A stretch of DNA of 64,000 nt from CALTSX01 sp051647685 (GTDB lineage: Bacteria; Chlamydiota; Chlamydiia; Chlamydiales; CALTSX01): assembly GCA_051647685.1 (NCBI GenBank), contig JBOFEG010000001.1, positions 6,753 through 70,752 of the forward strand. The letters are read 5' to 3'. Shown piece by piece: positions 18,579 to 26,976 of this stretch. Both the position numbers and the translations under genes were made by a program. Numbering within the stretch: position 1 is the first letter of the stretch; each line of letters opens with the position of its first letter. The notes below the pieces were generated by a model, which worked only from the letters and a program-made list of their open reading frames with translations, was not told the DNA's origin and searched no databases.

Positions 18579-19253
18579 ATGAAAATGCATCGCAGTTGGT
18601 ATGACAAATTAGAGAACGAAATTCGAAAACCTTACATACAAGATCTAAAAAAATTTCTGGAAGAAGAAAAGCGGCTTGGCAAAATTATATACCCAGCAGA
18701 GGATTTAGTATTTCACGCTTTTTCTCAGACTCCATGGGAAAATGTGAAAGTTATTATCATGGGTCAGGATCCCTACCATGGTCCTGGTCAAGCACATGGA
18801 CTTTCCTTTAGCGTACCTAAAAATATAGCTATTCCTCCATCCCTTAGGAATATATATCAAGAATTAGCAACTGATTTACAAATAAAACCGCCGACCACGG
18901 GCTGTTTGATTCCATGGGCAAAGCAGGGGGTTTTATTATTAAATGCAACCCTTACCGTTCAAGCAGGATTGCCTAAGTCTCACTATGGCAAAGGGTGGGA
19001 AACATTTACAGATGCCGTAATCGATGCCCTGGTACAAAGGGAAGACCCTCTTGTCTTTATTCTCTGGGGCGCCTCTGCTAAAGAGAAATGCACAAGAATT
19101 TTATCCCAGCGTTCTCATCCTCACTTAGTTTTACACTCGGCGCACCCATCTCCCTTTTCCGCCACGAAATTTTTCGGATGTAGACACTTCTCGCAAGCGA
19201 ATTTCTATTTAAAAAAATGGGGTCGAGACCCTATATGTTGGGGGTATAGATAA
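18579..19253 (+). CDS. ung: Uracil-DNA glycosylase
   Basis: Removes uracil from DNA, starting base-excision repair. This 224-residue protein has the family 1 motifs GQDPYHGPGQAHGLSFSV (catalytic Asp and Tyr), LLLNATLTV, and HPSPFSATKFFGCRHF containing the catalytic His and intercalation loop; the usual HPSPLS reads HPSPFS. Shine-Dalgarno AAAGGAG lies upstream. It is the first gene to the right of the origin-like array. Confidence 0.96.
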   Translation: MKMHRSWYDKLENEIRKPYIQDLKKFLEEEKRLGKIIYPAEDLVFHAFSQTPWENVKVIIMGQDPYHGPGQAHGLSFSVPKNIAIPPSLRNIYQELATDLQIKPPTTGCLIPWAKQGVLLLNATLTVQAGLPKSHYGKGWETFTDAVIDALVQREDPLVFILWGASAKEKCTRILSQRSHPHLVLHSAHPSPFSATKFFGCRHFSQANFYLKKWGRDPICWGYR

Positions 19254-19273
19254 ATAATAGAATTTGAGGGAAT

Positions 19274-20505
19274 GTGAAATTTTTGAGAAATAATAAACGA
19301 ACTTTGTTTGCTATTTTTCTCACATTTGCGTTAGATGCCTTAAGCGCAACCATTATTTTCCCTATACTAACCCCACTATTTTTAGACCCAGAACGCGGCT
19401 TATTTGCAGCGGGATACTCACCTTTTGCGAAAAATGTCTTTCTTGGGATCTGTTTAAGTATCTTTCCTCTAGCTCAATTGATCTTTTCTCCTATTTGCGG
19501 ACAAATCGCAGATTGTATAGGTAGGAAACGGGTTTTTTTTTTACAATTTTGCTAACTGCTATTGGATATTTTCTATGTGCCATTGGCATTGGAATACGAA
19601 TTTTCTCTATCATTTTGGTCGGTCGGTTAGTTACAGGAATTGGGGCGAGTAATTTTACTGTATGCTTGGCGGCACTTGCCGATATTACTGGAGGTAGTGG
19701 CGTACGGGGTCGCTATTTAAGCATTGGGTCTATGTTTGCAGGATTGATTTTTATTTTAGGACCGTTTGTAGGGGGTAAATTTTCTGATGTAACGGAATAT
19801 TCTTGGGCGTCTTTTGATCTTCCTATGTGGATAGGCGGAATTCTATCGCTTATTAACGCATTATGTATCCCTTTCTTATTTAAAGAAACTCTGCCGGTTA
19901 CCAAGAAGCTTTCTTTATCTGGTTGGAAATTAGAGAATACTTTAGAGGTCTTTCGAAGAAAGAATATCTCTATAATTTACTCTATCTTATTCTTATATTT
20001 TTTTGGATGGAATCTCATATATCAATTTACACCTGCCTATCTGCTTCAGAGATTTAATATGACAAATTCTCAAATTGGTAATTTGATATCCCTTATGGGA
20101 GTATTTTGGATTATAGGATCAGGTGTATTTTTTCAATTAGAACGAAAATTTCTCTCTACGAAAAATATTCTATTATTATCACTGACCTCAATGGGTCTAT
20201 TGTCTCTATGTGTTGGCTTTGCTAGTCATGTCTGGGACTTAGTTTTAATTGTTGGATTTACAGTGAGTTTTGCAGGTATCATTTGGCCTACTTGTATTGT
20301 AGCTATTTCTCATATTGCAGGGGAAAACATGCAGGGAAAAATGCTGGGAGTTACGCAGTCTGTGCAGTCTCTCGCAACTCTCCTCGCTCCATTGATTGGT
20401 GGGACACTTTTATTTCTCAGTCCGAGTATAAATTATCTAATTGCTGCCTTATTCTCTTTATCTGCTGTTTTTTTGGCTCTCAGAATTAAAAAAGAAGAAT
20501 ATTAA
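19274..20505 (+). pseudogene. MFS transporter (DHA1/TetA-like), frame broken at a T10 tract
   Basis: Two partial frames join into one 12-helix major facilitator. 19274-19555 (GTG start behind GAGGG) encodes the first helices through GQIADCIGRKRV, the MFS loop 2-3 signature. 19549-20505 continues with LLTAIGYFLCAIGIG, motif-rich helices and the C-terminal half. The join is at ten T residues (19533-19542). A -1 shift, or one extra T, gives RVFFFTILLTAIGYF without a gap. All other parts look intact, so this may be a recent mutation, slippage-rescued expression, phase variation, or a one-base assembly error. The substrate is unknown. Confidence 0.75.
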
Positions 20506-20528
20506 CATATAATTTGTAAGGAGGAAGT

Positions 20529-21404
20529 ATGAATATGAAGGGATCTTTTGTCGCTTTAATTACGCCGTTTACCGAGCATGGTCAAATTGATATTCTAGCT
20601 TTGCGTAAAATGGTTAACATGCACATAGATGAGAAAAGCGATGGTATCGTTTGCTTGGGAAGTACAGGTGAAAAATTTACTCTTTCCCACGAAGAGCAAC
20701 TTAGAGTGGTGGATATAATTCTTGAAGAGGTAAATGAGAGAATTCCCGTAATAGTAGGAACAGGAACTAATAATACTGCAGAGACAGTCACTTTTACAAA
20801 AATAGTCCAATCTATGGGGGTATCAGCAGCTTTAGTGGTAGTGCCCTACTATAATCGTCCGACAGCTGAGGGGTGTTTACGTCATTATAGAGCTGTTGCA
20901 GACCTTGGACTTCCTATTATCGGGTATCACCATCCGGGTAGAACTGGAAAATTTTTATCAGTAGAGGATTGGAAAACAATTATAGAAACTAAGGCAATTG
21001 TAGCTTTGAAAGAGTCTTCAGGGGATTTATCGTTTGTTCAACAATTACAACAAGAAATTGAAATTCCTATCCTTTGTGGAGATGACGATATTCTTCTTTC
21101 TTGTTTTACAATTGGAGCTGCAGGTTCAATCTCGGTGATGGCGAATTTATTTCCGTCTATTTGGAATAAAATTGTACACGCTTTAATCAGAAAAGAAGAG
21201 GCTAAAATAGAGGGGGAATATGAGAGATTATTGCCACTTATTCAAACTGTTTTTCTAGAATCGAATCCAATAGGCATTAAATATGCAATGAGTCAACTTG
21301 GACTTTGTACACCAAAAGTTAGACTTCCATTAACGATTGCAAGCAATGACCTGCAGCAGAAGATTACACAGGAATTAACTTCTTTAGCCTCAATATCTAC
21401 TTAA
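20529..21404 (+). CDS. dapA: 4-hydroxy-tetrahydrodipicolinate synthase
   Basis: Condenses pyruvate with aspartate semialdehyde, the first committed step to diaminopimelate and lysine. This 291-residue TIM-barrel has CLGSTGEKFTLSHEE (the usual GTTGE is GSTGE), VVPYYNRPTAEG (catalytic Tyr), YHHPGRTG (usually YNVPGRTG, with the Arg kept), and VALKESSGD with the Schiff-base Lys. AGGAGG lies before the ATG. Chlamydiae make meso-DAP for their residual peptidoglycan. Related aldolases such as N-acetylneuraminate lyase share the fold, but the GRTG Arg favours DapA. Confidence 0.87.
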   Translation: MNMKGSFVALITPFTEHGQIDILALRKMVNMHIDEKSDGIVCLGSTGEKFTLSHEEQLRVVDIILEEVNERIPVIVGTGTNNTAETVTFTKIVQSMGVSAALVVVPYYNRPTAEGCLRHYRAVADLGLPIIGYHHPGRTGKFLSVEDWKTIIETKAIVALKESSGDLSFVQQLQQEIEIPILCGDDDILLSCFTIGAAGSISVMANLFPSIWNKIVHALIRKEEAKIEGEYERLLPLIQTVFLESNPIGIKYAMSQLGLCTPKVRLPLTIASNDLQQKITQELTSLASIST

Positions 21405-21418
21405 AGAACATCATGTAC

Positions 21419-21466
21419 GAATATATTCACCTGGCAAATTTCTTTCTTCGCTAAGTGAATATATTC
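21419..21466. terminator. Long inverted repeat after dapA
   Basis: GAATATATTCAC (21419-21430) and GTGAATATATTC (21455-21466) are perfect 12-base inverted repeats separated by 24 bases. They lie between the convergent dapA and a small secreted protein gene. A terminator is the simplest reading, though the large loop and lack of a T run leave a protein-binding site possible. Confidence 0.45.
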
Positions 21467-21473
21467 AATTAAT

Positions 21474-21677
21474 CTATCTTTCAGAGAATCTTATTCCTGG
21501 TCTTTGTGTAGGTTCCTCTTTAGGTAAGTATGAACTCATTGAACTCGACTGACTAGAAGATGGTTTTGTGGACGTTTCATTCGATTTAGGATTGCGATCA
21601 GAAGCTTCCACTGGTATAGCTAATCCAATAGTTACAACTGCGAAAGCAATATAGAGACTGGTAATAATTGATTGCAA
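21474..21677 (-). CDS. Small Ser/Pro-rich secreted peptide
   Basis: 67 residues. Residues 1-25 form a signal peptide (SLYIAFAVVTIGLAIPVEA, cleavage after VEA), and the mature 42 residues are Ser-, Lys- and Pro-rich with no predicted fold. GGAGG-like sequence lies upstream on the minus strand. Function is unknown. The clean signal peptide and ribosome site favour a real gene despite its length. Confidence 0.55.
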   Translation of the reverse strand: MQSIITSLYIAFAVVTIGLAIPVEASDRNPKSNETSTKPSSSQSSSMSSYLPKEEPTQRPGIRFSER

Positions 21678-21730
21678 AGTTGACCTCCTATAAAAGCAAT
21701 ATTCTTAAATACTATAAAAAAATTTTAATT

Positions 21731-23287
21731 TTATTGAAAATAAAAAAAATGAGAAATTTTTTGTAACAATGCTCCTAAAGATTTTTTTTCTTTTATGGAG
21801 AGAGGAGTAGTTTGCTCATATAATTGTTCGCGTATTTTAATGAGCTGAGCATATATAGAATTATATGCATTCTTTGTTCTTTTATCGGATTGTTTGAGTG
21901 GAAATGTCTTTCGAATTCTATGAATTAATGCCTCTTTCGATTCCCCAGAGAATTGTTCTACAATTTGTTTCTTTTGTTGTAGACTTCCCTTACGACTAGC
22001 TAAGGTATAGATGGCTTGCCTTGGAATAGAGACGATCTTTTTCTGTAAATCTGAAGAAAGGACAATATATAGTTCATAGTATTGTAGAAAATTATAGGGA
22101 GTTTGTCGATTCCCATATACAGCTACGAGCCAAGAAGAAAAAGCCCCGTCTTTATAGGTTTTTAAGAGAATTTGCGCTTTTTTGATTCTCTCTCCATGTA
22201 GTAGTATAGATTGATTATGAATGGCTTTTAATTCGCAAGTAATCTGTGAGAGTTCCTCTAAATCCTTATCGATCTGCTGCGTTTGGGAGTCTCCGTAGTG
22301 ATGCAGCAGATTTTCAATCTGGTCTTTTTCTATGTCAGTCAGTGGTATGGTTTGAAATACACCTGAAAAGCTCGATAAATCTCCGTCAACAGACTGACTT
22401 GCTAATCGAGATACTTTCGTATTACTCGATGGTTCGAGTCGACTTTGCAAGATGGCATTGATTTCAGTATTTTCGATTGAAGGTTTGTTTTTCTCTTTTT
22501 CTAATTGTTTAATACTTTTTCTAACAATAGGTAGTTTTTCAGGCATAGTACCTCCTAATTCTTCGATAGTTTTACGAACCTTTTCACCAACATCAAAATG
22601 AGTTTGATTAGCTTTACTCTTTCCTTGGATTTTATCTCGTCGGAGTTTTTCTTCGGTTTGTGTGACTCTAAAATAATTCGCAGCAGTCTCTGTGCTTCCC
22701 ATATAATCTAGTATTTCTTGCCCTTTTTGCAGTTTTGCACCTTCGCCACCATAGAGACCCTTGTATCCGTGATCTTGAAAGATAACAAAATCGAGAGGTG
22801 TATGTACTCCAGCTCGGTATGCTGTTGCAGCGAGGATTTTATTATGGCTACGAAGTTCATTTCTTAAGAAGAGACGTTTCTCATCTTCTTCTAAATCCTG
22901 GAAAGCTCTGTCATTTGCTAATTCTTGCCGACGAGTTTGTATAGCAAAATAAGTTTGTCCATTAGCAACAATCGGTTTTGATGGATCTCCATTTTGTACA
23001 ATTAAATAGCAACCATAGCGTGATAGCCTTATATCGGAAAATTGTCTTTGCCCTCCTTTTCCTATTTCGATCATCTCGTGCACATCAACGAAATGATCGG
23101 CAACAATATGGCCACTAATTTTACATGCTTCTTTAGCCTTATCAATAACGGGAAGGAAATTTCTATGTTCAAAATATTCTAAAATCTTAGATAGCTTCCG
23201 AGCACTCCAAAATTCGCAACCATTTTCTTCTTGTTTAATGGACTCAAAAGTTTGATGATGGGTTGTTTCGACGATATTTTTATTCAC
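21731..23287 (-). CDS. DinD-like/pGP6-like fusion protein (chromosomal Gp6D)
   Basis: I choose the GTG at 23287 because TTAGGAGA lies 8 bases upstream, it matches the start of DinD proteins, and the upstream frame runs into parA. That gives 518 residues. Residues 1-280 resemble DinD/BRO-type proteins: TTHHQTFESI, FWSARKLSKIL, HRNFLPVIDKAKEACK, HFVDVHEMIEIGKGGQR, LSRYGCYLIVQNGDPSKPI, QTYFAIQTRRQE and LGGTMPEKLP. Residues 320-518 resemble chlamydial plasmid pGP6-D: PLTDIEKDQIENLLHHYG, SILLHGERIKKAQ, LLKTYKDGAFSSWLVAVYGN and RQTPYNFLQYYELY. It sits directly downstream of parA, so a role in DNA partition or replication control is likely; DinD modulates RecA in E. coli. Confidence 0.8.
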   Translation of the reverse strand: MNKNIVETTHHQTFESIKQEENGCEFWSARKLSKILEYFEHRNFLPVIDKAKEACKISGHIVADHFVDVHEMIEIGKGGQRQFSDIRLSRYGCYLIVQNGDPSKPIVANGQTYFAIQTRRQELANDRAFQDLEEDEKRLFLRNELRSHNKILAATAYRAGVHTPLDFVIFQDHGYKGLYGGEGAKLQKGQEILDYMGSTETAANYFRVTQTEEKLRRDKIQGKSKANQTHFDVGEKVRKTIEELGGTMPEKLPIVRKSIKQLEKEKNKPSIENTEINAILQSRLEPSSNTKVSRLASQSVDGDLSSFSGVFQTIPLTDIEKDQIENLLHHYGDSQTQQIDKDLEELSQITCELKAIHNQSILLHGERIKKAQILLKTYKDGAFSSWLVAVYGNRQTPYNFLQYYELYIVLSSDLQKKIVSIPRQAIYTLASRKGSLQQKKQIVEQFSGESKEALIHRIRKTFPLKQSDKRTKNAYNSIYAQLIKIREQLYEQTTPLSIKEKKSLGALLQKISHFFYFQ

Positions 23288-23348
23288 TGCTAAATCTCCT
23301 AACATTCTCAATATCATTATAAATTGAATTTCGCTGTAAAATGCAATT

Positions 23349-24137
23349 TTATTTTGAATCAATAGAAGATAAATGTACAGTCGTTTTACATTTAGAAAAT
23401 AGTTCATTTGTAAGAGATTTATAGTCCTCGGCAGCTCTGCTATTTGTTGGGATATCAAATACGGGTTTTCCCTGAATCGAGGCTACGGATACGGCAATGT
23501 CACGACGAATTTTCGTTTGTAAGATTTTATCTGGAAAAGACTTTTGAATGGAGGCGAGAAATGCTTCATTATTTTTTCCACGCACGTTCCAAAAAGAGAG
23601 AGCAACTCCTAAAATATCAAAGGGATGTCTCGTTGCAATTTGTGATAGAAAAATAGAGAGTCTGCTCAAACCTTTGATGCTATAGAATTCTGGAGTAGCA
23701 CATATTAAGCAATGATTAGAGGCAATGAGAGCAGATTCCGTTAGCCAACAGAGCGAGGGAGGGGTATCGATAAGGATAAAGTCATAATTTAGTCTCTGTG
23801 TAAGCTTCTGAAGACGTTCATGAGAATATCTGTCGGATGCGAGCGTCCCAGTCACCTCTACTCTTTCTAAATAACTATCAGCTGGAATCAAATCGAGATT
23901 GGGGACAGAAGTGTGAATAATAACATCGCTTACCGTCTTTTCGTTTTGCAGAACAGGAGCTAAACTATCGTAATGATCTGGATCAAATCCGAGTCCCGTA
24001 GTGAGATTTGCTTGAGCGTCAAAATCGATAACGAGTACTTTTTGTCGATGAAATTTCGCCAGAGCTGCTCCTACATGGAGCAAAGTAGAGGTTTTGGCAG
24101 TCCCCCCTTTAAAACTACTGACTGTAATGATATGCAT
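23349..24137 (-). CDS. parA: ParA/Soj-family ATPase (chromosomal pGP5-D paralogue)
   Basis: A 262-residue partition ATPase with the deviant Walker A KGGTAKTS (residues 10-17, both signature Lys present), VIDFDAQANLTTGLG (Walker A'), and FILIDTPPSLCWLTESAL (Walker B). Chlamydiae carry it both on the plasmid (pGP5-D) and on the chromosome between thrS and a pGP6-like gene, the arrangement seen here. It probably acts in chromosome segregation. Plasmid pGP5 also affects gene regulation, so that role is possible. The stop is 15 bases upstream of thrS in transcription terms reversed: thrS is upstream and parA follows it. Confidence 0.9.
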   Translation of the reverse strand: MHIITVSSFKGGTAKTSTLLHVGAALAKFHRQKVLVIDFDAQANLTTGLGFDPDHYDSLAPVLQNEKTVSDVIIHTSVPNLDLIPADSYLERVEVTGTLASDRYSHERLQKLTQRLNYDFILIDTPPSLCWLTESALIASNHCLICATPEFYSIKGLSRLSIFLSQIATRHPFDILGVALSFWNVRGKNNEAFLASIQKSFPDKILQTKIRRDIAVSVASIQGKPVFDIPTNSRAAEDYKSLTNELFSKCKTTVHLSSIDSK

Positions 24138-24152
24138 CTTATTCTACTCCTT

Positions 24153-26078
24153 CTATATAAAGAGAGATGTCGGCAATCGTTTTTTCCTCTCTTCTATTAT
24201 TGTTTTTATAAATGTATCGAGCTGTAGTGGCCCATGCTTCCTATTATCTCGACTACGTAGAGAGATCGATCCGCTTTCTTCTTCGGCATCCCCAATAATT
24301 ATCATATAGTTAATTTGTTGCAATTGCGCATTGCGAACCTTTTTACTCACTGATTCTCCGCTATCATCAATATCCACTATAAAAGATTCTGCCTCTAATA
24401 TTTTTTGGATTTTTTTTGCATAAGTGATATGGCGATCTGCTACGGTAAGAACACGCACAGGAAGGGGGCTTAACCATAGAGGAAATTTACCAGCATAATG
24501 TTCTATAATAATGCCAAAAAATCTCTCGATCGATCCAAAAATTGCTCTGTGAATCATAATGGGTCGTTTTTCTTTTCCATCTGTATCTCGATAGACAAGA
24601 TCAAATTTTTCTGGCAATGACATATCTAATTGTATTGTTCCACATTGCCAAGAACGTTGCAAAGCATCGCGCACGTGCATATCAATTTTTGGTCCATAAA
24701 AAGCTCCATCACCCTCTTTAATTTCAAAAGGTTTTCCCCAGTCTTGTAAGGCTTCTTTTAGGCTTGCAGTAGTCATTTCCCAAGTTTGTTCTGTGCCAAT
24801 AAATTTATCTGGCCTGGTAGAAAGTTCCAAAGAATTTTTTAATTCAAATATAGAGTATAATTCATCAGAGTATTCCAAAATATGGAAAATTTCCTGTTTG
24901 ATGTCACTTGGTTTCATAAAGAGATGGGCGTCATCTTGATGAAATCTCCGTACTCGAAATAAGCCATTTAATGCACCAGATGGCTCAAGCCTATGTACAC
25001 AACCAAACTCTGCAATACGCATAGGGAGTTCTCGATGACTATGGGTTTTTTGGCGATAGTAAATCATACACCCGGGACAATTCATAGGTTTAATTGCAAA
25101 ACTTCTCTCATCCACTTCGGTTATATACATGTGTTCTCGATAACAATCCCAGTGACCAGACAACTCCCATAGTTCTTTACTTAAGATTTGAGGAGTTTGG
25201 ATTTCTACATATCCATATTTTTTATTTAGTTCTCGCAGTAGATCTATGAGATGTTGCCAAATGGTTAGACCTTTAGGATGAATAAAGGGCATCGCTGGAC
25301 TCTCCTCATGGAAAGAGAATAAGTCTAGTTGCGCGCCAATAACTCTATGATCTCGTTTTTTTGCCTCTGCTAAATAATGCAAGTATTCTTTTAATAAAAG
25401 ACGATTTGGAAACGAGATGCCATAAATCCGAGTTAGCATTTCTTTACTTGAGTCTCCTTTCCAGTAAGCTCCAGATGTTTTTAATAATTTTAAAGCTTTT
25501 ATTTTTCCTAGAGAAAATAAATGAGGTCCTCGGCACAGGTCAATGTATTCGCCCTGCTGATAAGTAGTAATTGTTTCTGTAGGAGAAAATGTATGAATAA
25601 GTTCGCCTTTATAAGGGTTATTTTTAAAAAGCTCTAAAGCACAATCTGTATTTTCTATAATAGATTTTGTTACCGAATAGTTTTCTTGAATAATTTTTTG
25701 CATTTCTAATTCAATCTTTGCAAAATCCTCCTCTGAAATTTGTAGATTTGCAAAGTCATAATAGAATCCAGCTTCAATGGGTGGGCCGATGGTTGGTTTA
25801 GCATCAGGCCATAGTCGCATAACAGCTTGGGCTAGCACATGGGCTGATGTATGCCAAAATACTTCTTTTCCAATTGACGAATCAAAGTTATAAAATGTAA
25901 TGTAGTCTCCATCATTCAAGATTGTAGATAAGTCGCAAAGTCTATCATTTATTTTAGCTGTAATAGCTTCACTCGGATCGCGGAGTTTAAGATGTTCGGC
26001 TAAATCTTTGGCTGAAGAGCCCTCTTCAAGCTCGATAGCTTCTTCATTGTAGAAAATTTTCATAAGGAGCGTACGCAT
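24153..26078 (-). CDS. thrS: Threonyl-tRNA synthetase
   Basis: Charges tRNA-Thr and edits mischarged Ser. This 641-residue protein has the full class II ThrRS layout: a TGS domain (residues 6-65), the editing domain with HTSAHVLAQAVMRLWPDA (zinc-site-like HxxxH), the catalytic core with motif 2 FRVRRFHQDDAHLF, the zinc ligands in PMNCPGCMIYYRQ, motif 3 IHRAIFGSIERFFGI, and the anticodon domain (VRVLTVADRHITYA). Two in-frame ATGs five codons apart are possible starts; neither has a clear Shine-Dalgarno. It precedes parA by 15 bases. Confidence 0.96.
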   Translation of the reverse strand: MRTLLMKIFYNEEAIELEEGSSAKDLAEHLKLRDPSEAITAKINDRLCDLSTILNDGDYITFYNFDSSIGKEVFWHTSAHVLAQAVMRLWPDAKPTIGPPIEAGFYYDFANLQISEEDFAKIELEMQKIIQENYSVTKSIIENTDCALELFKNNPYKGELIHTFSPTETITTYQQGEYIDLCRGPHLFSLGKIKALKLLKTSGAYWKGDSSKEMLTRIYGISFPNRLLLKEYLHYLAEAKKRDHRVIGAQLDLFSFHEESPAMPFIHPKGLTIWQHLIDLLRELNKKYGYVEIQTPQILSKELWELSGHWDCYREHMYITEVDERSFAIKPMNCPGCMIYYRQKTHSHRELPMRIAEFGCVHRLEPSGALNGLFRVRRFHQDDAHLFMKPSDIKQEIFHILEYSDELYSIFELKNSLELSTRPDKFIGTEQTWEMTTASLKEALQDWGKPFEIKEGDGAFYGPKIDMHVRDALQRSWQCGTIQLDMSLPEKFDLVYRDTDGKEKRPIMIHRAIFGSIERFFGIIIEHYAGKFPLWLSPLPVRVLTVADRHITYAKKIQKILEAESFIVDIDDSGESVSKKVRNAQLQQINYMIIIGDAEEESGSISLRSRDNRKHGPLQLDTFIKTIIEERKKRLPTSLFI

Positions 26079-26255
26079 AAGTACATTACTTTTTTATTAA
26101 TATTATATTAGGAAGACAAGAATAACAAAATAGAAAAAATTATATTTAAGAAAAGTATAGTCAGCAAAGCAGTTCTTTTTCTAACATAATAAAAAAAAAT
26201 TATAAAGTTGCTCATGACTTTTTTGCTGTCCAACGTTTATAATAATTTTTAAAAT

Positions 26256-26573
26256 ATGATAAATGATAGCTACGCTATGGTGAGTCAAATATTTCATAAA
26301 GAAAAAATTCATGAATCACAAACAATTATCTTAGATAAGATAAATTCTTTAGAGAAAAAAATATTTAATGAAATACGTAATGTTTCTACGAATATAAATC
26401 AAGTGTTAAATAAAATGGATGCTTTACATAAGAAACTTGACCAAATAGATTATGCACAAATTTATTTACGAGAGGAAATGGAGAATATTGGTAGACATAG
26501 AGATATAGAATCTATAAAAAAATGTCAGACTTACATAAAAAAATTAATAATATTCTCAAGTGTATATCTATAG
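26256..26573 (+). CDS. Coiled-coil protein, 5' part of a split gene?
   Basis: 105 residues, almost wholly helical with heptads (ILDKINSLEKKIFNEIRNV, LNKMDALHKKLDQID). The frame ends in a Tyr/Ile-rich tail (KKLIIFSSVYL) unlike the rest. At an A7 run (26516-26522) a -1 shift, or one extra A, joins it to the next ORF as one protein of about 239 residues. I recognise no family. It could be a structural or secreted coiled-coil protein. Confidence 0.55.
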   Translation: MINDSYAMVSQIFHKEKIHESQTIILDKINSLEKKIFNEIRNVSTNINQVLNKMDALHKKLDQIDYAQIYLREEMENIGRHRDIESIKKCQTYIKKLIIFSSVYL

Positions 26574-26974
26574 CATTATCCAAGAGATCTAGCTCGCATC
26601 AACCAACTAATTTTTCTCAATGTGATATTTGTGCAACATATCTAAAGACTTTTAGAGACAATTTGATCGACATAGACAAATATATTAAGCTTGCTATTCC
26701 TTATCTTCATAGTTTTAGAAGTTCTGATATTAGATCAGAACTTATGGACGCATTTAAAATAAATAAAGTAGCGCAAGGCATTGATTTTTTATCGATTTTT
26801 ATGGAAACAGGTGAAAAAAAATCTTGTTTAAGTGTGTATGGAACTCTAGAGAAATTTACAACGATTTTTTCTCACATACAAGAAGAGATTACTGAGATTT
26901 CTTGGTTCATGGATAATTCTATTAGAGAAGAGCAATTAAGACGGCCATCTCTGCAAAGAGAGAATATCTATTGA
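26522..26974 (+). CDS. Helical protein, 3' part of a split gene?
   Basis: 150 residues beginning with the ATG that overlaps the A7 run at 26516-26522. It has helical content, CDICATYLKTFRDNLIDIDKYI with two cysteines, and no signal peptide or membrane helix. No ribosome site precedes the ATG, as the upstream bases are CTATAAAAAA, which favours its being the continuation of 26256-26573 by frameshift rather than an independent gene. Function is unknown. Confidence 0.55.
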   Translation: MSDLHKKINNILKCISIALSKRSSSHQPTNFSQCDICATYLKTFRDNLIDIDKYIKLAIPYLHSFRSSDIRSELMDAFKINKVAQGIDFLSIFMETGEKKSCLSVYGTLEKFTTIFSHIQEEITEISWFMDNSIREEQLRRPSLQRENIY

Positions 26975-26976
26975 AC

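Noticed and set aside
23288..23458. Upstream extension of the DinD-pGP6 frame into parA
   Set aside because: The extra 57 codons overlap parA, lack similarity to DinD, and a GTG with TTAGGAGA at the right spacing sits at 23287.
21731..24137. Integrated plasmid carrying pGP5/pGP6
   Set aside because: The genes sit directly after thrS as in other chlamydial chromosomes, with no flanking repeats, integrase or plasmid replication genes.
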